A DNA stretch of 64,000 nucleotides from Undibacterium sp. 5I1. GTDB lineage: Bacteria > Pseudomonadota > Gammaproteobacteria > Burkholderiales > Burkholderiaceae_D. The number at the start of each line of letters is the position of its first letter. Position 1 is the stretch's first letter. Below, in pieces: positions 42,770 to 51,168 of the stretch. The notes beneath the pieces were generated by a model that searched no databases, was not told the origin of the DNA, and saw nothing but the letters and a program-made list of their open reading frames with translations. Location of the stretch: NCBI RefSeq assembly GCF_034314085.1, contig NZ_JAVIWI010000001.1, forward strand, positions 3,472,001 to 3,536,000, in the 5' to 3' direction. The translations under genes were made by a program, and so were the position numbers.

Positions 42770-45700
42770 TCAGAATTTGTAATTATATTCAGCTGTCAGT
42801 TTTGCGGTACGCGGTGCAGAGTAGCTTAAGACACCTTCGTAAATTGCATAACGAACGTTTGCTGTGTTGTAACGTTCAACCACTTTTTGTACAGTTTGTG
42901 CATCAAAAACGTTAAAAACATCAAGTTTTAATGACAAGCCACTCAAGAACGATGGTTTGTAAACAATATTCAAATCCAAACGACGATCCCATTCTAAGTT
43001 ACCCACCGTGCCGCGTGGTGATGGAATATTTTGCGCGCCAGTTGCACCAAAGCAATAGTGCGAAGCTGAAGTGTAGTTTGGTGAATCAGCTGGTGTAGGG
43101 TTAGTACCCGAGCATGAACGTGGACGACCAGCTGCGAGTAACAAATTACCACCAACGGACAATTGAGGAGTCAAATCATAGAAACCATACGCTTTGATTT
43201 GGTGAGTACGGTCATTTGGCAGAAGTCCGTTTGCGTACAACATCAGCTCACGATAATCCCAAGTTTGAGTCGCTGCAACGTCAGCTTGTCCAGTATTAGT
43301 ATCAGATAAAGTTTGACCTTCAGTGTTACCAGTGCTGCGTGACCATGTGTAGTTCAACTTACCGTACCAACCACTGCGATATGGATGCTCAGCAAATAAA
43401 TCGACAGCTGTATATTTACGCTCTGCTTTTTCGAAACCGAGATCAGCTGCGGTTAAATGTACTTTTGTATAATTTTTACGAGCTGTTGCTGGGTTCGCGT
43501 CATTGAAATCAACTAAGAAATCATTGTCTTCGCCTGGATTGAAAGATGCACAACCAAAACCTTGCCAATTAGCCGTACTCACATTATTCCGTGCAGCCCA
43601 TTTATCAAATGGACGTTGATCACAGAAGTCGTCAATCGTAGAACGCAGAGTTCGGTAAGTTACTTTCGCACCAAAATTTAAATTAGCTGAATAAGCTTTT
43701 TCGAAACCCAACGTAATTTCATCTTGATAGCTTGGCTTCAGGCCTGTAGAAGTAATCACCTTAGGATCTTTTGCTTGGCCGTATTCGTTATTGGCAGATA
43801 ATACATTGGTCAATTGAGTCAGACCAGTTGGGGAACCATTTGCGTCGGTACCAGTGTATGCAAAATATTGATTCGTATTCAACGATCCATTAGCACCACG
43901 CAAAGCAACCACTGTCGGCATCTGAACTGTATAACGACCAGCACTTCCAAATACTTTTAAAGAAGAATCACCGTTGACATCCCAAGCAGCACTAAAACGA
44001 GGTGCTAATTGGTTTTTCATTTCAATGTACTTAACTTTATCTTGATTTGAGTTAGAGAACTGCTCATTACGCAGGCCTGCCGTCAGCAAGATGTCTTTAG
44101 TAATTTGGTAGCGATCTTCAATATATTGCGCTGCCTGATCTGCATATGCATTAGATACTGTAGAGCTCAAAATTTTCTCTACGTAGTAACCTTGAGCTGC
44201 CAGACCGCCGTATGGTGTTAGCGCAGGTACTGTGCCACCAGCAACAGCCGTTGGTAAGTTAGGCGTCGTTGACTTCAGATATGTCCAGTTACCGCCACCC
44301 GCCGCGGAGTCACCAGCATTCAAGGATGTCATTGAATTATTATCCAGACCGGCACGCAATGTGTGCTGTCCTAACTTATATTCCAAATCCAGACGGAAGG
44401 CCTTAACAGTATCTGTAGAACCAGAAAAAGGCAGATTTCCACTAAAGCCTTGTGGACTGTTGTAGTTAAAACCAGGTGCTTGGTTGTTAGCATCGGCGGC
44501 TACTTGGAATACATTCGGGTTGTAACCTGCTGGCTGATAGATATGTGTTGCCTTGCTTTGACCATAAGAACCAGTCAAAGTGAGGTTATCAGTCAAATTA
44601 CCGGTATATTTTAAAATCTGAACTTCGCCACCATTAGCGCCATTATTTTCTTGGTGATCGGATGAATTGATCTTTGAACCAACTACACGAGTCGTGTAAT
44701 CGTAAGAAGAGTATTTGTTATCAACTTTTGGCAAGTCACCTAATGCAGTCAATTCTAAGCGATGATTGTCTGTAATATTCCAGTCGAACTTGCTGTAGTA
44801 ACGGTTTAATTTTGTTGTTTGCTGTTGCCAACCATTTACAGCGTTTGTGGTGGATGTTCTGCCGTTGTACACGCCGGAGAAATCCGTTGTAGTCGCTTCT
44901 GCCGCCAAAAACATGAACAACTTATCTTTGATAATCGGACCACCGACATAGGCGCCCACTTGTTTCTGCTCTGTGGAATTGTCTTGACGACGGAAACGCA
45001 GAGTTCCATCAGTAGTTTTGGTATTTGAAGCACCAATCACAGGGTAGTAATAATCAAGCGGCGTTGCACGCAGCGCGTTAGGTGTAATCGAGGCTGTTGC
45101 ACCGACCTCCCAATTATTTGTACCGCTCTTACCCGTGATATTAACTACGCCACCAACAGAGCGACCAAACTCAACACCATAACCACCAACCAAAATATCA
45201 GCCTGAGCAATTGCACCAAAAGGCAGTTCGGATGCGCCTAATTGCGTCAATGGATTTGTTACAGGGAAACCATTAATGTAGTAAGCATTTTCCGAAGCAC
45301 CGCCGCCGGCGAAACTTGCACCTGCTGCATAAGTAGGATCGCCTCGAGTTGTATTGGGCGCTAATTGAATAATTGCATCGACGTTGCGAGCAACTGGCAA
45401 TTTTGCCAATTCTTTCGCAGTGAACGTTGCACCGTTTGTTGAGTTAGAAACGTCAATACGGCTGCGACGTGCAGAGACCTCAATGGATTGCACTCCAGCA
45501 TTAGCGGCAGCACCGAAATCTGGCTCTGCACCTTGACCTGAGAGTACGTCCAATTCTGTAGTTGCAAGAACAGAAGAGTCTTTCAATAAGGTTGCTTTAT
45601 AGTGCCCCGAAGGCAAAGCTGTTGCTTGATACTTACCTGTCGCATCGATTGTAACGGTACGTGTCAAATTGGTATCGGTATTTTTTAGCACGACGGAAGT

Positions 45701-45859
45701 AGCTGTTCCTGCTACAACCTTACCATACACGGTACCAACTGTGTTGGACTGTGCCATCGCAGTTTGGTTGGCACCCACTGCCAACACACCTACGCCAAAC
45801 GCGACAGTCAACGCGTGCGCGACTAACGTTTTCTTAAAAACCAGATTCTTCTTGGACAT
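42770..45859 (-). CDS. TonB-dependent receptor with carboxypeptidase-like N-terminal domain (Oar-like)
   Basis: An outer-membrane protein of 1029 residues. The signal peptide ends AMAQ (about 36). A carboxypeptidase regulatory-like beta domain (about 40-110, with GTVYGKVVAGTATSVVLKNT) precedes the plug, which has AYYINGFPVTNPLTQLGASE and GVEFGRSVGGVVNI. The barrel ends YNYKF. Oar-like receptors take up or export large substrates such as peptides or proteins. AGGAAATTTC precedes the ATG. The 33-bp conserved upstream block is at 46035-46067. Confidence 0.92.
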   Translation of the reverse strand: MSKKNLVFKKTLVAHALTVAFGVGVLAVGANQTAMAQSNTVGTVYGKVVAGTATSVVLKNTDTNLTRTVTIDATGKYQATALPSGHYKATLLKDSSVLATTELDVLSGQGAEPDFGAAANAGVQSIEVSARRSRIDVSNSTNGATFTAKELAKLPVARNVDAIIQLAPNTTRGDPTYAAGASFAGGGASENAYYINGFPVTNPLTQLGASELPFGAIAQADILVGGYGVEFGRSVGGVVNITGKSGTNNWEVGATASITPNALRATPLDYYYPVIGASNTKTTDGTLRFRRQDNSTEQKQVGAYVGGPIIKDKLFMFLAAEATTTDFSGVYNGRTSTTNAVNGWQQQTTKLNRYYSKFDWNITDNHRLELTALGDLPKVDNKYSSYDYTTRVVGSKINSSDHQENNGANGGEVQILKYTGNLTDNLTLTGSYGQSKATHIYQPAGYNPNVFQVAADANNQAPGFNYNSPQGFSGNLPFSGSTDTVKAFRLDLEYKLGQHTLRAGLDNNSMTSLNAGDSAAGGGNWTYLKSTTPNLPTAVAGGTVPALTPYGGLAAQGYYVEKILSSTVSNAYADQAAQYIEDRYQITKDILLTAGLRNEQFSNSNQDKVKYIEMKNQLAPRFSAAWDVNGDSSLKVFGSAGRYTVQMPTVVALRGANGSLNTNQYFAYTGTDANGSPTGLTQLTNVLSANNEYGQAKDPKVITSTGLKPSYQDEITLGFEKAYSANLNFGAKVTYRTLRSTIDDFCDQRPFDKWAARNNVSTANWQGFGCASFNPGEDNDFLVDFNDANPATARKNYTKVHLTAADLGFEKAERKYTAVDLFAEHPYRSGWYGKLNYTWSRSTGNTEGQTLSDTNTGQADVAATQTWDYRELMLYANGLLPNDRTHQIKAYGFYDLTPQLSVGGNLLLAAGRPRSCSGTNPTPADSPNYTSASHYCFGATGAQNIPSPRGTVGNLEWDRRLDLNIVYKPSFLSGLSLKLDVFNVFDAQTVQKVVERYNTANVRYAIYEGVLSYSAPRTAKLTAEYNYKF

Positions 45860-46034
45860 GAAATTTCCTGAGTATGTGAGTCAACAATGTGCTTCTCAAA
45901 TTTTTATTTGAATAAGCGCTATTGGTGCGAGTTGTAACGCCTCATAACCAAATGTTTCTTGATTATTCTGATGTAAATATAGAGGCCTTTTGAAACATCC
46001 AAATGTAACTAATCGTTTCAAAACGCTTACATTG

Positions 46035-46067
46035 CATAGGAACATTTTTGGGATATTCGTGTCAATA
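46035..46067 (-). promoter_or_regulatory. Conserved receptor upstream block, copy 1
   Basis: On the minus strand it begins ATTGACACGAATATCCC and ends AAAAATGTTCCTATGC. It is the most diverged of four copies and lies 176 bases before the Oar-like receptor start. Confidence 0.6.
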
Positions 46068-46560
46068 CTGCGCTTTATCTTTGTCTCAAAAAACAACAAT
46101 ATTGTTTAGAGGAATATCAAAATTACAAAGATATTTTTAAGGAAAAGAAGATGACTATTTCAAATTTTTTTAATTATTTGTCAAATAATTAAAAAAATTT
46201 GTATGTAAGGTTGGGAGTTCATTGCGAACGATAAGCAGTTAGGATCTGCATGAAAAATACAATCCATACTTGTCGAACGAATTAGGAAATCGGAGATAAA
46301 TATGTACGATTCTTTTGAACAATTAACACTAAGATGACATCTAATAAGTACGACGAAGCGTTGGAATTATTCTTGTTTTTGCTTACGACGATATTAAAAG
46401 AATCAATTATTGCGTGATGAAATAAACGATAATAATTCCCCTAACGAAACTTAATAAGTAACAAATTCAGCATTAATCGATTAACAGTTTCTTGACTCTT
46501 TAAAATAATTCGCTCAGCTACAGATAAACGACTCTTGCTTAAAGACAATGACTCATAGAA

Positions 46561-46593
46561 AAAAGCCGCTTAGATAAACTCTAAGCGGCTTTT
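46561..46593 (-). terminator. Terminator of the second receptor gene
   Basis: AAAAGCCGCTTAGA pairs perfectly with TCTAAGCGGCTTTT (14 bp, 5-base loop), 32 bases after the receptor stop. Confidence 0.9.
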
Positions 46594-46624
46594 AAAATAA
46601 AACTTTGCTCTTTTATACTAACTA

Positions 46625-49459
46625 TTAAAACTTATAGTTACCTACTAAGTAGAATTGGCGTCCTAATGGGTCTGTGTAACGACCATCGTAACCCAGTTGG
46701 TTACCACCACCGTTAATACGTTGAGAGAACGGAGGATCTACGTTAAACAGATTTTTGATGCCACCAGTTAAAGTGAAGTTTTTAGTCAACTTCGCTTTAG
46801 TTTGCCAATCAAATACTGTGTAAGACTTAACGTCACGGACTGAATCTACATAAGCACCTAAAGTACCATCTGCATTCACTACACGGACAGCTGCGTCATC
46901 GGCAGTGATAGGTGCATCATGGTAACCAGAGTGATAGTTTGCAGTAAATGAATGCAAGTATTTTTCACTTGGCTTCCAAGTTGCGGTCAACTTAGAAATT
47001 ACACGGAAGACGACATCATTGTATGAGTTAAAACGTCCAACACCGTGATCAGTTCCAGAACCGGGAACATCTTGGTCAGCTTTCAACATATACGTACCTG
47101 TCCAGTTCAGCGCTACTTTGCCGAAAGTGGTCGAAGTTGTGAAAGTGTGATCCCAGTCAATACCTTGGTAATGAGAAGCAGCAATGTTAAATGGTGTCAA
47201 CGCAGCTACCAAAACATTTTGCTTTTGGATAGGATCATAGTAAGACGAGAACAAAGCTGCATAGGTCTTTGGATTATCAAATACCAGACTTTCAGGCAAT
47301 GTTGCAATCTGATCTTTTAGTTTCATGTCCCACAAATCGAAACCAATAGACAGACTCTTGATCGGTTCTACACGGAAGCCAACAGTGTACTGAGTGGACT
47401 TTTCAGGCTTTAAACCAGAAGCGCCAGTCAATGCATTGCCACCAGACAACAAACCGTATTCTGCAGTACCGTTACACAAAGGTAACAGTGGACCAGAAGT
47501 AATAGGACAAGGATGGAAGTTAGAGGAACCGCCATTTGTCAGGGGACTTGTAATAGCCGACAAAGTTGGCGCTTTAAAACCTGTTCCGTAAGAACCGCGT
47601 AACAACAACTCATCGACAGGGCGATATGCAACAGCCAATTTGTAGGTAGAAGAACTAGCAGTATTACCTTGTGTTGCAGGTGCTGCAAGATTACCATTCA
47701 CATCAAAGTTCTTGTTATTTTTTACCGCGTCGTAACTATCGTAACGAATAGCAGCAGTTACATCCAAGTTCTTGATAACAGGGACTAACAACTCACCAAA
47801 AGTACCCCAGCTATTACGTGAGGAGTCAAACGGTAACGCACCAGTACCACCGCCGATATTAGTATCGGTCCAGTTTGGTTGCAAAACGTTCGGTCCTTGA
47901 GCAATTGGACTTGGACTATCAGAATAACTTTGCTTAGAAAAATCGCCGCCAAAACCTAACTGTGCCATACCGCCTGGTGCTTTAAACAACTCCATAGATC
48001 CACGTGCACTAGCAACATCGATTTTTGATACTGTTTGATCAAGCACTTGATGCAATACGGCTGGTGCCAAAGCGGCTTTAGTGACAGCTGTTGGAGCGAC
48101 AAAAGGATTGTAAGCACCACTGGCAAATAATGCTGCAAACTGATCGCCACTTGTATACCCCGCTACAGCATTATCAGTCGCTTTATTTTCAGAATGTGTA
48201 TACGACAAGTTGTAGTCAACACCTTTGGCATTACCCTCAACGCCGATTACTACATGCTTAGCTTCTGTGTCATAGCCATCGGTACGTCGTCCAGCATCAA
48301 CCAAACGCAAATTCATCGTTGCGGATGTTACCTTTGTTGGATCTATTCCTAATTTAACAAGTGCTGGCACGATTTCTTGCTTGTACAGTTTGCTGTTTAT
48401 ATCAACGCCCAGCGGCTGAGCAGGAGGTGCATAAGCGGCAGTACTTGTGAACTTGGAATACAAAGCCTCTGCATAAACTGATGTGTCTTGATTGATCTTG
48501 AAACTACCTTTTGCCAGGAAACCATCACGTTTTAATTGCGGCAAAGCTTCTACGGTGCTTGCAAAGTTAAAGCGACATGTAACGCCAGATACAAAGGTAT
48601 TTCCTGATGGGCAAACACCAGTGTTAACTAGCGCAGGGTTAAATGCCTTAGAAAATCCAGCACCCTTTACCGTTACGTTTGCTGGAATTGAGTTTGAACT
48701 TGTTTGGTATAAAGAATAAACCTTACCGCCATTTACAAACTGTTGAACACCACCGTTGGCACTGAATGCGCGGTCGCTTGCGTCTAATTGGGTCTGTTCG
48801 TCGTGGCTATATGCGAATAAAACGTTGTAACCATCTTTTTCTACATCACCAAAACCTTTGGAGATCGCGATATTAGAAGTAGCACCTTTAGCTGACGCGT
48901 CAGGAGTGTTGTATGTCAATTCTATGTTCGCGTCTTGTTGATTTTTCTTCAAGATGAAGTTGACAACACCTGCGATAGCATCAGAACCGTACAGGGCAGA
49001 AGCACCATCTGTCAAAATCTCGACGCGCTCAACTGCAGATAAAGGGATACTTGCTAAATTGACCGCAGAACCAGTGCCGTATGGCGCAACACGATGACCA
49101 TCAAGCAATACTAAGGTATAGCTTGTGCCGATTGCGTGGATAGAAGCAGTCTGAACACCGCCGCCGCCGCCATTAACAGAGGCTGAGGAAGTCAAAAAAC
49201 CCTGCATAGATGGCAAGGAAGCAACCAAATCAGCTACCGTTGTTGCACCGCTTTGTTCAATTTGTGCTTTAGACAAAGTTTGAACTGGCAGTGCGCCTTC
49301 GACAGCAATACGCTTAATCGACGAACCAGTAATTTCTACGCGCTGCGGAGCTGCATCTTCTTGTGAGAATGCAGGCTGAGCCAATAAGCCTAAGCTCATT
49401 ACTACGCCGCCGGAAAATATCATTCTGACTGATCGAGACAGAATTTTTTCTTTTATCAT
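46625..49459 (-). CDS. TonB-dependent receptor (MIKEKI paralogue 1)
   Basis: An outer-membrane receptor of 944 residues. Start MIKEKILSRSVRMIFSGGVV, signal peptide ending AFSQ (about 33), TonB-box region PQRVEITGSSIKR, then a plug with LSKAQIEQSGATTVADLVAS, YTLVLLDGHRVAPYG and GASALYGSDAIAGVVNFILK. The barrel ends LVGNYKF. GGGAG lies 7 bases before the ATG. The same start, ribosome site and upstream block occur in the receptors at 51169 and 61398. The likely substrates are oligosaccharides, peptides or siderophores; not resolved. Confidence 0.92.
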   Translation of the reverse strand: MIKEKILSRSVRMIFSGGVVMSLGLLAQPAFSQEDAAPQRVEITGSSIKRIAVEGALPVQTLSKAQIEQSGATTVADLVASLPSMQGFLTSSASVNGGGGGVQTASIHAIGTSYTLVLLDGHRVAPYGTGSAVNLASIPLSAVERVEILTDGASALYGSDAIAGVVNFILKKNQQDANIELTYNTPDASAKGATSNIAISKGFGDVEKDGYNVLFAYSHDEQTQLDASDRAFSANGGVQQFVNGGKVYSLYQTSSNSIPANVTVKGAGFSKAFNPALVNTGVCPSGNTFVSGVTCRFNFASTVEALPQLKRDGFLAKGSFKINQDTSVYAEALYSKFTSTAAYAPPAQPLGVDINSKLYKQEIVPALVKLGIDPTKVTSATMNLRLVDAGRRTDGYDTEAKHVVIGVEGNAKGVDYNLSYTHSENKATDNAVAGYTSGDQFAALFASGAYNPFVAPTAVTKAALAPAVLHQVLDQTVSKIDVASARGSMELFKAPGGMAQLGFGGDFSKQSYSDSPSPIAQGPNVLQPNWTDTNIGGGTGALPFDSSRNSWGTFGELLVPVIKNLDVTAAIRYDSYDAVKNNKNFDVNGNLAAPATQGNTASSSTYKLAVAYRPVDELLLRGSYGTGFKAPTLSAITSPLTNGGSSNFHPCPITSGPLLPLCNGTAEYGLLSGGNALTGASGLKPEKSTQYTVGFRVEPIKSLSIGFDLWDMKLKDQIATLPESLVFDNPKTYAALFSSYYDPIQKQNVLVAALTPFNIAASHYQGIDWDHTFTTSTTFGKVALNWTGTYMLKADQDVPGSGTDHGVGRFNSYNDVVFRVISKLTATWKPSEKYLHSFTANYHSGYHDAPITADDAAVRVVNADGTLGAYVDSVRDVKSYTVFDWQTKAKLTKNFTLTGGIKNLFNVDPPFSQRINGGGNQLGYDGRYTDPLGRQFYLVGNYKF

Positions 49460-49597
49460 TATGTAACTCCCTAAATTGGTGTGACGACTGATCTATATAG
49501 AACAGAATATTTTTGTGCTTACAGGTTTGCAAATAAACCCCATTTTTTGATCTACAAATGTAAGCTAGTTTGAATATGTAAATTAAAGTGTCACAAG

Positions 49598-49617
49598 GTA
49601 TCAAAAAAACTTGATAC
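49598..49617. promoter_or_regulatory. Inverted repeat next to the receptor block
   Basis: GTATCAA and TTGATAC form a perfect 7-bp inverted repeat with a 6-base spacer, directly adjacent to the conserved block. A near-copy is at 54166-54183. Confidence 0.55.
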
Positions 49618-49618
49618 A

Positions 49619-49651
49619 CCATGGAACCATTTCTGCCAGATTGCTGTCAAT
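49619..49651 (-). promoter_or_regulatory. Conserved receptor upstream block, copy 2
   Basis: On the minus strand it reads ATTGACAGCAATCTGGC, then AGAAATGGTTCCATGG, 160 bases before the receptor start at 49459. Confidence 0.75.
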
Positions 49652-49776
49652 CGCGTCACTGTCAAGTAACTCAAAAAAACAACAGGCATTTTGCGTGTAC
49701 AAGAATGCAAAAAACCAAACTGATGTGACTAGAGAAATATTGTTTTACTGTTGAAACGAAATTAATACTTAATTTT

Positions 49777-51051
49777 CTATTTTTTAAATTCCGCTATCCC
49801 ATTCGCCATAGCAGTAATTAACTGTTGTTCAGCGAAAGTTAAATGAGGGTGCCAGATGTCAAATATCAACACGGCGCGCGGCTTATTACTATTATTCCAA
49901 GCCTCATGCTCAATAGTGTCGTCAAATATCAATGCCTTACCCAACTCCCAAGGTCTGACCTGATTTCCAACTCTAAAGCCACAACCATCAGGAATGATTA
50001 GAGGGATATGAGTAACCAGCCGCACATTCGAGACACCCGTATGTGGGGGGATCTTTGTATTGGGCCTGAGTAAAGAGAACATTGCAGATGGTGTCCTGCC
50101 AAGTTGAATGGGTTGAGGTACATTCTTTAACAATTGCATTGTCGTGGGGCATCTAGATGCGTTTTCTTCCACTAAATTGCCGTTTTTGTATAAGTGAAAA
50201 GCGCTCCAATTTGGTGAATTATTCAATTCTGCAAATTGATTCAGCGGTAATCCCGGAGAATATTCAAGATAAGGTGTGAATCCTGTTTCGGTCTGTAATG
50301 TATGCAAAAACTCATCGCGAATTTGATCAGTCCCTTGTTCAATTTTTTGCAACCAAGGAAATTCTTCTCGGTCAAAAAATTCAATAGGAGCTAAATTGGG
50401 ATAATGAAACGCCATTGATTGAGAATCAAATCTTTTTTTACGCCCAACCATGATGTCAACGGAATCTCGAAAACGATGTAACTTTTCGCCAGAAAACTCC
50501 TTGTAAAAAGGTTCTAAATAGTCATCTAAAAATTGTCCATATTTTTCATCGTAATCTTCTTTGTATTTAATCGCATGTAAAACTGCAGGCTGTAAACTTG
50601 GATGCAGCTTTTCTAAGGGAGGCGCAACTTTGGCAACGGCTCCATGCGCTAAAACGGCTTGATGATGTTTACCTTGCCTATCCAGTAAATCTGCATTCAT
50701 CATCAATGCCAATAGATCGCTAGGATCAGCAACCAAGGCCTGTTGAATGGAATGCTCCTCGCTACTATCGTCTTCTAATTGACGGTAGGTGATTGCCAAA
50801 CTAATCCATACCCTGGGATCATTACCTTCAATACAGGCTACCCGTTGAAATGCACTTAAAGCTGACTTTAATTCACCTTTTTTTAAAGCATGTTTTCCTA
50901 ATTCATTCAGCGTCGGCGTGTGGTTAGGTGAAATTTGTAAAATTTCTCCCCAGAATTTAAATGCGTCCTGCTCTTTGCCAGATTTCATAGCATTTTTTGC
51001 AAGCATTGCTAACACTTCAATTTCTTTTAAGATTGTCTGTGTATTTTTCAT
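49777..51051 (-). CDS. TPR and aspartyl/asparaginyl beta-hydroxylase domain protein
   Basis: A 424-residue cytosolic protein. The N-terminal part (about 10-145) is built of TPR-like helices (for example TLNELGKHALKKGELKSALS). The C-terminal part (about 225-410) is an AspH-type dioxygenase: PPHTGVSNVRLVTHIPL with H348, FDDTIEHEAWNN with H382, the two expected iron ligands, and R392 before LIFDIWHPHL. Like human AspH it lacks a carboxylate ligand. It lies between two TonB receptor genes on the same strand, after the terminator of the receptor at 51169. Similar proteins occur near TonB receptor loci in other Gram-negatives; the target is unknown. Confidence 0.9.
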   Translation of the reverse strand: MKNTQTILKEIEVLAMLAKNAMKSGKEQDAFKFWGEILQISPNHTPTLNELGKHALKKGELKSALSAFQRVACIEGNDPRVWISLAITYRQLEDDSSEEHSIQQALVADPSDLLALMMNADLLDRQGKHHQAVLAHGAVAKVAPPLEKLHPSLQPAVLHAIKYKEDYDEKYGQFLDDYLEPFYKEFSGEKLHRFRDSVDIMVGRKKRFDSQSMAFHYPNLAPIEFFDREEFPWLQKIEQGTDQIRDEFLHTLQTETGFTPYLEYSPGLPLNQFAELNNSPNWSAFHLYKNGNLVEENASRCPTTMQLLKNVPQPIQLGRTPSAMFSLLRPNTKIPPHTGVSNVRLVTHIPLIIPDGCGFRVGNQVRPWELGKALIFDDTIEHEAWNNSNKPRAVLIFDIWHPHLTFAEQQLITAMANGIAEFKK

Positions 51052-51111
51052 TTGATTTCGCTTTTATAACTTGTGGTTTTTAGCAAATCATAGGTATTTA
51101 ACTTGTATACG

Positions 51112-51143
51112 AAAAACGGCAAGCCTAAGCTTGCCGTTTTTTT
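51112..51143. terminator. Terminator of the third receptor gene
   Basis: AAAAACGGCAAGC pairs with GCTTGCCGTTTTT (13 bp, 4-base loop), flanked by T and A runs. It separates the receptor gene from the hydroxylase gene. Confidence 0.9.
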
Positions 51144-51168
51144 CGTACGTCTTAACAAAATACTATTT

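Larger units (their letters stand above)
45860..46624. other. AT-rich intergenic region between two receptor genes
   Basis: Contains the upstream block of the Oar-like receptor and the terminator of the next receptor. No gene recognised in about 700 bp of AT-rich sequence. Confidence 0.55.
49460..49776. other. Intergenic region with receptor upstream elements
   Basis: Carries the inverted repeat at 49598-49617 and the conserved block at 49619-49651. The end of the hydroxylase gene at 49777 has no visible terminator. Confidence 0.6.
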